DNA of 64,000 nucleotides from Merluccius polli (GCA_030340625.1 JAOPHQ010000898.1:78975-142974); one strand, 5' to 3'. Shown: positions 36,366 to 46,499, counted from the stretch's first letter. Made by a program: numbers and translations. The notes: generated by a model not told the origin, from the letters alone.

Positions 36366-38236
36366 TTTTTTGCCACAAAGACGTGGCAAAAACATAACCT
36401 GTTTTTTAAGTGTTTTGTTGCAACAGGTCCCCTTGTTGTTGTTGACACAGGAGTTGCAGGTAAGCTCAGCAAAGTTGTAAGCCAGCTTGCAAAACTGAAA
36501 GCTTAAAGCCTTCTGTAGTTTCTTTTTCATTGAGCAGACAGAACAGGATAAAGCAAGCCGCCGCCACCGATGTCTGTGAGCACCATGTGTTAGCACTCGT
36601 CTTTCCTGATTGATGTTGATCCAGAACTACTCAGAAATCAGTCAAATTTTCTTTGGTCGTTGTAAAAAAAAAGGCGCTAAATGAACTGCGTTAAAAACGA
36701 GTGCAATTAAGCATTTTCAAAGCATAGCAATTCCGACTCCAGATAAAAAGGGCCCTTTGTACCACATTTACATGTTGCCAGAGATGGAGTATGCAGGCGT
36801 GAATACGAGACGTGTACCAGCCGTCAGCACAGCAACCACTCACCTGCAAGTCCTTGAGGAACCAGTACAGCAACATGACGCTCAAGAGGCCCCATGCACC
36901 GCTTCAAATCTTATAATTTCCTGTGCATTTCTGTACTGGAAGGACAAAGGACTGGGGAGGATTTAGTGTAAGAGTTTATATGGACACATGACGATTTAAA
37001 AAATAATCCACATTTTACTCACATTTAAATGTGGATCTTTTGCAATTTCCTGATTTCTTCTGTAAGTCTTAATAGGGTCATGTCAAATATGTTATAAGAA
37101 AATACACCACCTGGCTGAAATGTGAAGCGAAGGCAAGGCTACATTAACTTAGAGCTGAGCTTTAGAGCTGCTGTCTAATTCATCTGATAACTTTTAAGGT
37201 GAGATATATCTTAGATGCTGAATATTTGGTATTTTAAAATAACGTGACGAGAGTCGGGAGAATCATATCTGCTGCCATCTGCTCATCATGCCGTGTAGCC
37301 TCAGTGCTAGTTTAACTGCTCTGAAAAGGAGGTCATAGCACATCCATCAATTGGGTATCGGCAAATAATGGTGCGTTCAACAACAATAACCCGCAGATTG
37401 TGTTATTTGCACAGTAGCAGGGAATAGCCCATGCACAGCTGAAATTTTTAACTTTTATTATTTGATTTTTATTTTATAGCATTTAGCTCGATTCACCCCA
37501 ATACAGTCAACACTGTCTAGCATTCTGCCCCCGGTGTTCAAGCATGGTACTGCATTTTTCTTTGCTTTACGGGTAGTCTCACAAATCAGCCTTTAGATTA
37601 ATATTTAAAGACTTTAGATTGCTAATCTAAAGTCTGATGGCAGACAAGCTCAAATCTGGGTGAAGTTTTACTTTCTTTCACTTCATATTTGTTTCGACCA
37701 ATCATGTTGCTGAAGTTGGGGATCTATAAGCGCGTAATTGGCAAACAGAACCCCCTGCCAGCACTAGTTAACTGGAATGAAAAGTATCTGTAAAGGTTTG
37801 TAATCAACACAGTGTAGACTGGCCACTGTGTAAATACTATAAATAGTAATATAGATAGTTTTATACACTCAAATGAGTTCTCTTCGGCAGAATATCGCCA
37901 GAATAAACAGGAAAACGGGAAACAAGGCGTAACTCCGCCCCCTTGCAGTTTCTGGTGTCCGGTCCAGACTCTGTGCCGTCTCCCCCCAGATGTCTGCTAC
38001 AACATAGTAGGACCGCTGGATCCCAGATTACATTACAGTCAACAGAAGTAGCATAGCTCTCTCTCTCTCTACAATAGCTTCGGTCATATGCACGTTAATC
38101 ATTTATCTGAACTGATGATTGATAATGTATGCATATGTAAACATGTTTAACCCCATTATCGCACTTGTTCCAGTGGGCCAATTAAATCAGTTACACGTGT
38201 GTTTGTGTGTGAGCATGTTTGTATGCGTGTGTGTGT
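36366..38236. other. Unrecognised sequence
   Basis: It contains the small hairpin at 37,609-37,635 and is otherwise unrecognised AT-rich text. No gene is supported. Confidence 0.5.
37609..37635. repeat. Perfect hairpin, 12-bp arms, 3-base loop
   Basis: agactttagatt and aatctaaagtct are exact reverse complements around 'gct'. Confidence 0.93.
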
Positions 38237-38367
<131 letters not shown>

Positions 38368-38393
38368 TGTCAGGGTTTGAAAACATGGCAAGA

Positions 38394-38500
38394 CAAATGA
38401 GAGGCTCGTGGGTTTGAGCCCCAGGACCCAAACAAGCCTGATAGATGGAAGAAAACAGACTTACTGTGTCTGAGTTATTGATGGTCACCCGGCGGCACTA
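38394..38500. other. Possible tRNA-derived SINE fragment
   Basis: The word gggtttgagccccaggaccc resembles a diverged tRNA B box (GGTTCGANTCC) followed by SINE-like text. The 5' part, with the expected A box, is absent; the GT array occupies that position. This is tentative. Confidence 0.25.
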
Positions 38501-38523
38501 AAAATACATCACACACTGACCAC

Positions 38524-38524
<1 letters not shown>

Positions 38525-38560
<36 letters not shown>
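38525..38560. repeat. (CA)n microsatellite
   Basis: About 36 bp of CA. Confidence 0.95.
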
Positions 38561-38564
<4 letters not shown>

Positions 38565-39124
38565 CACCACATTTAAACTTTGTTTTCACAGTGAAGCTGA
38601 TATGCTTTCCTTTTATAGTCCCTTTAACCAACGCTTGGCCAACAAGTGTTTGTATTGAGGGTTTTGTGTATCTGTGTGTGCATCTGTGTGTGTCTGAATA
38701 TATGTTTTCTTGGTTCTGTTTTCTTTCAAAGAAAGTGCCCCAATAGAAACACACACACACAAACACACCCGCAAGCACATACACACCTGCACACACACAC
38801 CCGGCATGCACCGGCACACAATATTATAGATGAATGTTATGTATTATTGTTGAAGTGTAAGCTGTTTTATCCCCTTGGTTACTTACAACACACGGAAACT
38901 TGTGAGGCTTTTTTTTTAAGCTAGTGCACGAGCATGTACTAGAAGAAACATTGTTTTCCTGTTGTTCATAGTATACACTTGTGACCTAGGAAACCCATAT
39001 GACCTCAAACAGCATGACTAATATATATATATATATATATGACTCCTGCAGGCTCCTGACTCGAATACAAACCTTAGGCTCCCCCTCCTCTGACTACAAT
39101 AAGCTAGTCTTCATTCTGTGACTA
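38561..39124. other. Unrecognised sequence up to the CACAG transposon
   Basis: Short CA-rich text (38,749-38,805) and an AT run (39,020-39,040). Otherwise unrecognised. It ends in the TA that flanks the transposon. Confidence 0.5.
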
Positions 39125-39151
39125 CACAGCAAAGAAGTGTTAATTCAACTC

Positions 39152-39745
39152 CTAGGGAGTTAAATTCAACACTTTAAAAGTGTCTATATTGGTCCACTGT
39201 TTGTCATAGGGTCTGTAATAAATCAACTCCATAACTGGAAAAACAGAAAATGAATCTGCCCTCTCATTGATACAGTATGCATTGAAATGATCATCAAAAT
39301 AAAGAGTGTCCACTCTGCATGTCAAAATAAAAGCTTGCTCATTATGTACAAGAATGTTTGTGATCTTTCTGAAAATAGGATCTTCCATATTTGTTCCTGT
39401 ACAAACAAACATACCAATCTGATATTCTGTTCCATAGTTCTTCACCCAGTTAGTGGTTGACACTTCACAGTATGCATTTACATTAAATGCATTTAAATTA
39501 AGTTGAGGGCTCACTAACTTCTGAGTGTCCACATTGTCATCAGTATTAGTCAAAGCAACATCTCTATGGAAATGAACAAGATGCTTCTTGAAACCTGAAT
39601 AGATGCAAAATGATAAACAACATCCTGGCTGTCCACATTTTAGACGTAATGTCTTTCCAGGATATAGACCGTGGTGGAGTCTTAAATGCTGGCAAAGCAA
39701 TGCAGAACTTTTGTGGTGTGCCTTACAGACATAACAAAGAAACAT
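39152..39745 (-). pseudogene. Transposon gene 2: C2H2-finger protein, 197 codons, probably internally deleted
   Basis: The open frame starts MFLCYVCKAHHKSSALLCQH and contains two Cys2His2-like pairs in the first 60 residues (CYVC...H...H; CGQPGCCLSFCIYS...HLVHFH). A C-terminal part of other composition follows (for example FRKITNILVHNEQAFILT), with its stop inside the left terminal region of the transposon. The start lies 27 nt after the stop of the upstream transposon gene, on the same strand. The abrupt change after about residue 75 (VDTQKLVSPQ/LNLNAF) suggests that the middle of a longer protein has been lost. It is probably a DNA-binding accessory protein of the element. The frame itself is open, so a shortened protein could be made if transcribed. 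Confidence 0.65.
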
Positions 39746-39771
39746 ATTTGGATCCAGGGATATTTATCACC

Positions 39772-41300
39772 TCAAGCATCATGCAAAAATCTTGCTCTGA
39801 GCTCCTTGACTCTGGGACTTTCCTTGGCACTTCCCACGTCAATGTTAAAAACTGTGGTTTGGATGAATGTATAGAAGTTGAAGAGGGATTCGTGGTAGTT
39901 GACACTGAAGATGAAGTGTGCTTTGAAGAGCTCATCGAAAGCTGCCAAGGATGTCTGTGCCTTGCAAGGGATGGCCTTGTGGTCAATGATGATGTAGTAT
40001 CTTTGGATGCTGTTCTTCTTTTGACCCACACACAGGAGGAAGGGCTGACCCAGCGCCACACCAGCAAGGAAGGTTTCGACACTGGCTCCATTCTTTAACA
40101 AAATGTAAATAAGAATTATGAGAAAATCATGAAATAAACTGTGAAATATGACTGAAGGCACAAGTGAAAGTTTGTATAATTATGTCCACATGAGTTGGTG
40201 ACATTAGGAGTTTTTTTATTTTTTATTAATTGGTCAAAGTTATTATTATCTGTTAAAGGAAAGGTTGATTGGTTAATCATGTTATCTGCAGCCTTTCCAA
40301 AATGGAGATGGCATACCACAGCGGTTTTTTTAATTAATAATTGTTAACCTAAAAACAATCACAAGATTAGTTGAACAGCTCTACATGAGTACATTTCTAT
40401 TTGCATACCTGCAAATATCGAACAACATGGTCGCCGGAGCAGCAGCATGGCGCCGGGGATCACGCCGGCGTCGTAGCCGCACTGGAAGCCGCCCAGCGCC
40501 GCGAAGGCAGCCAGCACGTACACGAAAGCCGGCGTAGCGTCCCGCTGGAACTGCGCTGATTTTTGGACTCTTTTTGTGGCCTTTGGACGTGGGTGGCAGC
40601 AAGTGAACCAACAGCAGAATGCTTGATAAGTCACTGTCCCAGCCTAGGGGAAAAACAGAAGAAAATGTATGACACATTCACATCATATAATTTTTAAAGA
40701 GAAGAAACTAACCAGACCTACCTGAGTCGTGCTGCGCAGACAAGAGGTCTTGAATGTGTTCATTAGATGTCATTTTTTTGCAGTCTGTGAGGATCCTAGG
40801 TTTGAAAAAAGTAGGCCATTTTGCCAAAAATCTGCCCGACACTTCCTCTCCAAACATCATGGTGAAATCTTGGTCAATCTACAAAAGAACACATATTTTT
40901 ATACTTATGCAACTTAAAAGTGTATTCATTGAGTGACAATTCACTTAATATAAAGAAGTTGTCATTCTTACCAAGCCAGTGATGTCGAGAAATCGTGGGA
41001 AGACATCCAAAACTGTCGAAGAGCACTGCTGATCTTGAACCAGTGTTTGGCGGTACTGAAAAGTAGCTTCTCTTTGACTGCCGATTCATCAGTTGAATGT
41101 TTCAAAAAGGATATTGCTTCATGACACTGCTCACCAAGCAGCTGCTTGTCTGTGCTGAGAACCTCCCTCTTTCTCTTTAGACTATCCTGGTAGGGTGTGC
41201 TGGTGGAAGATCTCTGGGACCGAGCTGCAGTGTTGCGCTGAACAGTCTTTATCCTCCAGGCCAAGTACCCTGATCCACTCTGTGGGTCATAGAAGTGTTC
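39772..41300 (-). pseudogene. Transposon gene 1: spliced, disrupted by a frameshift and an insertion
   Basis: Four exons can be read on the minus strand with good splice signals. Exon A is 41,300-40,972 (acceptor ttacag/gaacac; donor ggcttg/gtaaga; begins EHFYDPQSGSGYLAWRI, ends VFPRFLDITGL). Exon B is 40,878-40,722 (acceptor ttttgtag; donor actcag/gtaggt; IDQDFTMMFGEEVSGRFLAK). Exon C is 40,643-40,409 (acceptor cccctag; donor tttgcag/gtatgc; GWDSDLSSILLLVHLLPPTS then HVVRYLQ). Exon D is 40,092-39,772 (acceptor gttaaag; NGASVETFLAGVALGQPFLL to a stop after LRARFLHDA). Phases agree across all three junctions. Two lesions are visible: a frameshift near 41,070, and a 120-bp foreign block in exon C. 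The family recurs in teleost genomes as uncharacterised transposon proteins; its biochemical role is not known to me. A non-coding first exon may end at 42,060 (ttct/gtaagt). Confidence 0.75.
40431..40550 (-). pseudogene. slc2a13: Captured fragment of an SLC2A13-like sugar/inositol transporter exon
   Basis: This 120-bp block inside exon C of the transposon gene is far more GC-rich than its surroundings. On the minus strand it reads 40 codons of an MFS sugar transporter around the first membrane segment: RDATPAFVYVLAAFAALGGF, then GYDAGVIPGAMLLLRR. The words TPAFVYV, ALGGF and GYD.GV..GAMLLL match the region around the first helix of the SLC2A13 (HMIT, H+/myo-inositol symporter) family, which carries the conserved GGFLFGYDTGVVSGA motif. 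Here LF is QC, T is A and VS is IP, so it has drifted or is a paralogous copy. It is in a different frame from the transposon exon on either side, which resumes as HVVRYLQ up to the splice donor. It is a gene fragment, not a functional transporter. Confidence 0.8.
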
Positions 41301-41400
41301 CTGTAATATTAAAAACATTAAATTGTAGAGTAAGTTCAGACCATATTACTACTCCATAAATTGCTATAGAAGTTATTCATGCTATACAATGTTAATAATA

Positions 41401-42059
41401 AACTTTTTTTAAAGTCCCAAAAGTTAGAAATAAATGGATAAAATCAAATAATTAAATAAACTACTCATGCTCGTAAGGGCAGAGCGCCGTGTGGCAGGCC
41501 AGGTGGTCTGGTGTGTCTGTTTCTCCAGGAAGCCTACAGCAGCAACATGCTAATTTACTCGGCTCACAAAGCTAGTCTGACTTTTAGCATTAGCAGCAGT
41601 CTTTGGGCAGGCAGGAGCTCAACCCCTCGGCCCAGCCCCAGCTCTCTCCTCCATCGCCTGACATTTTCATCGAGACGAGACCAATTAATTACCGCACGCG
41701 CACATGACGACAGAAATCGTTAACCTGAGCCTTTTGCTACGTCATTTTAGCTAACTTAGCTTTTTCCTCTCACAAAAAAATGTTTAACATCATATACTGT
41801 GTTATCCGAACGTGTAGCATATACTTTCGTTAATCAAATTGTGTACATTCATCAACACTGATGTGCAAAAGGAACTAATTAATGCACCCTTGAAAAAATA
41901 TCAGCCAGACATGCTAACCCACATGGGTCTTATCCTACCTCGTTAGAGCTATAACGTTAACGTTAGACAGGACGTTCGACACATATACAGTTAAAATACT
42001 ACTGCATTCATACAAAGTATTATTAAATGGGCATGGCGCCTTTCATTTAACTTACTTAC
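41401..42059. other. Transposon interior without recognised coding
   Basis: This part of the CACAG element probably corresponds to the first intron of gene 1. It has no domain-bearing frame. 41,480-41,720 is GC-richer and non-repetitive. Confidence 0.4.
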
Positions 42060-42382
42060 AGAAAGATACTCCGTGAAGTCTGCAGGTGAACAGAAAGTCG
42101 TCCTCTGCCGATCCCGCTCGAGTCAGACTGCTCGTCGTCCCGCTCTTCAGACAAACACGTCACATGTCCGTTGGAATTCTGGGAGTAACACTGTTGAAGT
42201 GTTGATTTTAAAATGAACACTTAACAGTGTTGTTTGGATTTAACTCCCTGGATTAACACCAACTCTTTTGAGGAATTAACTCTCAAATAGTTGAATTAAA
42301 CTAAGCAAGTGTTGAATTAACACTGTATTTTTAACATACAACACCAACACTGGAAATTTAACACTTTTGAATTTGCTGTGTA

Positions 42383-43284
42383 CCTGTTTTGTTCATGCGA
42401 GTTGACTTTGATCCCTTCCCATACAATATCTGTCCCTTTTTTCTTCTTTTTACAGCCTCCACGAGGCTCCTGGAGAGGGGGGGGGGACAGGGTGTATGGA
42501 CATCCCTGCATTTCGATACATCAAATTAGAAACAAAAAAGCCCCTATCTCATCCGCAATCGTTTGAAGCGTTTCTAGCAGTTGTGCTATCCTTGGGGGAT
42601 TTTTTTCGGTACATTTTTGTTTTTTGGAAGAAAAAAAATCATCCCATCACATTTCAGAGTTGTTCAAACAAAAGGAAAGTGGTTTTAATTTGAATGTGAG
42701 TTGGCACACTTCAACGGCATTGCACAGCGTGGAGAATAAAGGCGAGAGAGCGGCGTGCGCGGGGAGAAGGCCAAGAGGGATATTACATTTGACCGCCACC
42801 ACCCGGAGTACAGCACAGTCCTGCCATGAGAAACTGTTTGGCATTTGTGGTGTGGACAACTCAATATAACACATTGATCTGCTGTTCTGTTGACTGCATT
42901 GTGAGTGCTGCGTAGCAGTAGGAGGCATTACGTGCACGCACACACGCACACACACACACACACACACGTGCACACCCTCATACACGCTTATACAAACACA
43001 CACACATTCAGAAACACTCACAAATAAAATGTTTCGGTAAGGATTTTATTTTATTACATTTAATTGACGATTTTTGCATGAGTGCTGACTTTGCGTTAGT
43101 CATTAACTGTGAGTCATTTGACATTTAATTTGGGAAACATTCAAATCCGATTTGCACGCCGAAATTGACATCATTCAATCAATTAGCGTTGCAGTTGAAT
43201 AACTCATTGAAATATGAATATTATTGTTACATTCATATTTAGAATAACAGTCTATTTCCTACTCATTCTGGCCCATTCTCTCTT

Positions 43285-43294
<10 letters not shown>
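42383..43294. other. Unrecognised sequence
   Basis: It holds a short G run (42,478-42,487) and a CA array (42,938-42,967). No gene or transposon is recognised. Confidence 0.5.

Positions 43295-43350
<56 letters not shown>
43295..43350. repeat. (AT)n microsatellite, insertion site of the adjacent hAT MITE
   Basis: AT array of about 56 bp. The hAT MITE starts directly after it, and AT continues on the other side of the MITE, so the MITE probably inserted into the array. Confidence 0.93.
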
Positions 43351-43353
<3 letters not shown>

Positions 43354-43677
43354 TGACGGGCGAGACTCTTATCGGCGATAAAAAAATTATCGCCGTTAAT
43401 CTATTGTCCCCCCCCCCCCCCCCGCTCAACAATCGCGCAACTTTACCCCTCCGGTAGCACACACCCCCCCCCCCCCCCCCCCCCGCTCAACAATCGCACA
43501 GACCTATTGTCAGTCATTATTTAGGTATTGTAAGTCATTATTTAGGTAGCAAACACATATTATGCACGCCTTCGACAGCATTCGAATGAGCCACTTTAAT
43601 CTAGATTAACCTAGATTAATTCCAAGATTACAATTAGATTAATCTAGATTAAATAAATTAATCTATGCCCATCTCTA
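43351..43677. mobile_element. hAT-type MITE, about 327 bp
   Basis: It begins TAGTGACGGGCGAGACTC and ends ATCTATGCCCATCTCTA. The interior has ttatcgccgttaatctatt and attaatctagattaat words like the clean copy at 58,912-59,199. Flanking octamers atatatat and atatatac are compatible with an 8-bp target duplication inside the AT array. It contains two long C runs (43,408-43,423 and 43,464-43,484), each followed by ccgctcaacaatcgc, so about 57 bp is duplicated internally. Confidence 0.8.
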
Positions 43678-43820
<143 letters not shown>

Positions 43821-44003
43821 TAACGCCGTTAATTAAGATTAATTAATTACACCATAATTAACGTGTTAAAAAATTGACGCATTTTAATCACACTTATTTT
43901 TGCACCGCGGAACGTTTCTCAGTAGATGAGTTTCAGGCGGACCGATTATACTGGAGCACCAACTAGCGTTCATGAGTTCAGACAACAACAAACCACAGTA
44001 AAC

Positions 44004-44128
44004 ATGAACGAAGTAGCTGATGAGACCGCTTTGGTTGGCCCCGTGGATGGGACATTTTGTTACAAAAAACAAACGGATGGAAGCGTCGATAAGAGCATGG
44101 TTGTGTGCAAGCTATGCAACAAGGATAG
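44004..44128 (+). pseudogene. hAT transposase N-terminus with truncated BED finger
   Basis: The frame starts at an ATG: MNEVADETALVGPVDGTFCY and so on, to MVVCKLCNKD. This is the start of a ZBED-like BED finger: the CxxC pair is present and the downstream His residues are absent. It runs into a 27-base C tract (44,129-44,155) and is then cut by the Harbinger insertion. The second fragment of the same reading, from about 45,510, lies beyond the insertion. It cannot encode a working transposase. Confidence 0.75.
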
Positions 44129-44155
44129 CCCCCCCCCCCCCCCCCCCCCCCCCCC
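44129..44155. repeat. Poly-C run, 27 bases (longest in the window)
   Basis: An uninterrupted run of 27 C inside the BED-finger exon, followed by gtcggccggagtg. Similar C-run plus GTCGG...GTAGGTCCG text occurs at 45,433-45,470, 45,493-45,512 and 58,998-59,030. Confidence 0.96.
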
Positions 44156-44382
44156 GTCGGCCGGAGTGTTAGGGCCCTTACATAGTCAACGCGAGCAACG
44201 CGCGTAAGCGACGCGAGTGACGCGAGTGACGCGCTTCCTTTCATAGTCTACACAGCATACGCAAACGTCGCGGGCAATGCATGACATGCAATACACCGCT
44301 CACGCCACGGGTGGCAGCAGAATCACTGGTGTTTTTGCGGGTGACATTTGCGGGTGACATTCCGGGTGACATTCCTATCAAA

Positions 44383-44748
44383 ATGGCTACGGAAGAAGAG
44401 TGCATTTTATTGCTCCTATTAAATCGGCGGCGGCAACGCAGGCAGCGCAGAGATAGGCGGTGGTATGTGCGCCCTTTAAATACCACACGAGACCAGGATG
44501 GGGAATTTGTTTCTCTGGTGCTTCCAATGCGAAGCCTGGATGAGGAGAGGCATTTCCAGTACTTTAGGATGTCGGCGCCAAAGTTTGATGATCTCGTTTC
44601 GCGAGTCATCCGATATCTTCCCGACTCTCACCAAAACCACCGGAACCCGATCGGGGCTTCCCAAAGGCTTGCGGTTACATTGAGGTACCTGGCAACCGGC
44701 ATCGGCCGACAGAAAGACACCTGTTTTCAAATGTCCCTGACCAAGTAA
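44383..44748 (+). pseudogene. Harbinger transposase, N-terminal exon only
   Basis: It starts at MATEEECILLLLLNRRRQRR and continues RRWYVRPLN, GEFVSLVLPMRSLDEERHFQ, YFRMSAPKFDDLVSRV, PIGASQRLAVTLRYLATG. The 'R.WWVRP.N..R...GEF..L...MR.D...HF.YFRMS..KFD.L' order, followed by 'LAVTLRYLATG', is characteristic of HARBI1-like transposases ahead of the DDE nuclease. The frame ends 15 codons later (IGRQKDTCFQMSLTK, stop), where the catalytic exon should follow. No DDE residues are present, so it is catalytically dead. The start codon is the first ATG in this frame followed by typical N-terminal sequence. Confidence 0.8.
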
Positions 44749-44808
44749 ATAGCCTACCATTACAAAATACATTGAAAACATAGTGTCTCTCTCTCTCGCT
44801 ACTCGCGA

Positions 44809-44811
44809 CAC

Positions 44812-44842
<31 letters not shown>

Positions 44843-44857
44843 GACACACACACACAC
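44809..44857. repeat. (CA)n microsatellite inside the Harbinger element
   Basis: CA array with AA and GA interruptions at the centre of the element. It may mark the deletion junction between the two gene remnants. Confidence 0.93.
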
Positions 44858-44876
44858 GTTGATTATGCCTACATAC

Positions 44877-45197
44877 CGGAAAATTTGAGTCGGTCCTCCT
44901 GTGCCTTATGAACTCGCTCAACCAGCTAAGCTGGGTCAAGATTTTGGGGTAGCCGAACGTTACTGCACCTGCACCACTTCTGCACGCTACCTTCCACTTT
45001 TTATGCGCTCTTGCATATTTGTCCCGGACAGCTTTCCAGTCCGTTTTTACCTGTTTTACAGTTTTTCCCATTGCTATTGCAACCTCCCTCCATGCATTCT
45101 CCAAAGCATTCCTGTTGGAGTGCAATTGTGTCGAACTATCATACAAATGCTGATAAACACGTATTTGCTCGCACAATTTCTCCTCTTCGCCCGCCAT
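44877..45197 (-). pseudogene. Harbinger accessory protein, MADF / Myb-SANT-like exon
   Basis: It starts MAGEEEKLCEQIRVYQHLYD and continues with NALENAWREVAIAMGKTVKQ, VKTDWKAVRDKYARAHKKWK and PKILTQLSWLSEFIRHRRT. This is a MADF/Myb-SANT-like DNA-binding domain of about 85 residues: an acidic start, then a Trp-anchored 'AW..VA..MG....VK..WK.LRD.Y.R' core. Harbinger elements carry such a protein to import the transposase and bind the ends. A splice donor (ttccg/gtatgt) closes the exon at 44,877. The following exon is not seen; the CA repeat and the transposase remnant lie there instead. The exon is intact, but the gene is incomplete. Confidence 0.78.
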
Positions 45198-45947
45198 TTT
45201 ATTCAAATATTCTACTGTAAATATTGTAATGTACAATATTTGCAGTATCGCGCCCCCGCCGACAACGCATAGTATTGCATGGATCGGCGCGTCGCGTATC
45301 AAAAATTGGGACGACACGTTTTGCTACGCATCGCCGCATAATGGCGGCCGAAGCGTAGCGATGCGTAGCCTTGCGGACGCGTATGCGTACCGATGCGTTG
45401 ACTATGTAAGGGCCCTTACAATCGCGCGCGCGCCCCCCCTCCCCCCCGTCGGCGTAGGTCCGCGGTGTGTTATTATCGTGCGCACCCACCGCCCCCGTTG
45501 GCCGTAGGTCCGAGGCGCGTGAGAAACCAGCTGTTGGTAAATCAACAAAGTCTGTTATGGCCTCTAATAGTCAGGGTTTCCAATGTTCTGAATGTACTTG
45601 AAAGTATTGTTTTACTTAAAAAAAAAAAGTATTATAGTTTACAGAAGGTCTACCTACCTATAGGCTACCTGAATTTCTGAAATGTACTATATTTCTAAAT
45701 ATGCTATTGCTACACTTAATGGCAAAAATTGCAGTGGTCTGTTGGACAAAAATAAACAATATTTTTGTTGCTTAAGCTTATGTATTCAGTCATTATTCAA
45801 TGGTATACTAAAAATCCATGTGAAAAAAATTACTTTTCACTGTTATCAGGTCAAATATTTATATGCGATTAAAATGCGATTAATTTCGATTAATTAATTA
45901 CAAAGCCTCTAATTAATTAGATTATTTTTTTTAATCGAGTCCCGGCC

Positions 45948-45950
<3 letters not shown>

Positions 45951-45990
<40 letters not shown>
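45951..45990. repeat. (AT)n microsatellite
   Basis: About 40 bp of AT directly after the hAT right terminus. Confidence 0.95.
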
Positions 45991-45995
<5 letters not shown>

Positions 45996-46154
45996 GAGAG
46001 AGACACACACAACACACACACATTTGCAAAGTCCTTCATGCTGCATTAGAAGTTAGCGGTAGCAAACAAGTTTGTGCAAAAGTTCTCAAAGTACTTAAAG
46101 TGGTTAGCCTTGGCTGAACTGGATTGTGTAGGAGGACACACACATACAAGCGAG

Positions 46155-46156
<2 letters not shown>

Positions 46157-46192
<36 letters not shown>
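46157..46192. repeat. (CA)n microsatellite
   Basis: About 36 bp of CA. Confidence 0.95.
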
Positions 46193-46195
<3 letters not shown>

Positions 46196-46494
46196 TGATG
46201 AGTACTGAGAGCAGATGGAGAGATAATTGAGTATAATAATATTTATTATTGGAAAAAAAGTTGCCAGTACAGTGTAAATGTACAAATTGACCACAAATGT
46301 TGGAGAATATTGTGTAAGATCCTCTTTTGAGGACACCATAAAGGCTCTGAAAATGTTGCTCTGTATTCAGGTATACAGTGTGGGTGACGTTCAAGGAAAA
46401 GCAACATTGTCTGCAGACATGCTGAATAGAGGGTACCTGCATACCTGTATTTAGCTGTACTCAGACAGAGCTCAGATTGACACTATTCACGCAT

Positions 46495-46499
<5 letters not shown>
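46193..46499. other. Unrecognised sequence
   Basis: No feature is recognised between the two CA arrays. Confidence 0.5.

Larger units (their letters stand above)
39125..42380 (-). mobile_element. Two-gene DNA transposon with CACAG...CTGTG termini, 3256 bp
   Basis: The left terminus starts cacagcaaagaagtgttaat and the right terminus ends gaatttgctgtg. The first nine bases (CACAGCAAA) are an exact inverted repeat. Subterminal regions on both sides are crowded with 'gttaattcaac' and 'gagttaaatt' words, many copies at 42,185-42,370. TA lies directly outside both ends (39,123-39,124 and 42,381-42,382), consistent with a 2-bp target duplication. Inside, on the minus strand, are a spliced gene and a separate C2H2-finger frame. 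CACAG ends and two genes recall CACTA/EnSpm-like elements, but the superfamily is not certain. The copy is damaged by a frameshift, a foreign 120-bp insertion and apparent internal deletions. Confidence 0.85.
44172..45415. mobile_element. PIF/Harbinger element, internally deleted, 1244 bp
   Basis: Termini are GGGCCCTTACATAGTCAACGC on the left and its reverse complement (gcgttgactatgtaagggccc) on the right. Both sides are flanked by TTA (44,169-44,171 and 45,416-45,418), the 3-bp target duplication typical of PIF/Harbinger. It carries the start of a Harbinger transposase (plus strand) and a MADF/Myb-SANT-like gene (minus strand) that read toward each other. This is the standard two-protein content of the superfamily. 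The catalytic part of the transposase is missing, so this copy is non-autonomous. Confidence 0.9.
43821..45950 (+). mobile_element. BED-finger hAT element, internally deleted and split by a Harbinger insertion
   Basis: The left part contains attaacgccgttaattaag, an untranslated region and the start of a BED-finger gene. The right part (45,420-45,950) resumes the same gene (AREKPAVGKSTKSVMASNSQ, from about 45,510), then non-coding sequence ending gagtcccggcccta. That end matches the TAGGGC(C/T)GGGACTCGATTA-type termini of hAT elements. The left terminus appears lost in the AT repeat. Everything between 44,172 and 45,415 is a later Harbinger insertion. The hAT transposase core is missing. Confidence 0.7.

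Noticed and set aside
40431..40550. A working sugar transporter gene
   Set aside because: Only 40 codons around the first helix are present, out of frame with the surrounding exon. It is a fragment.
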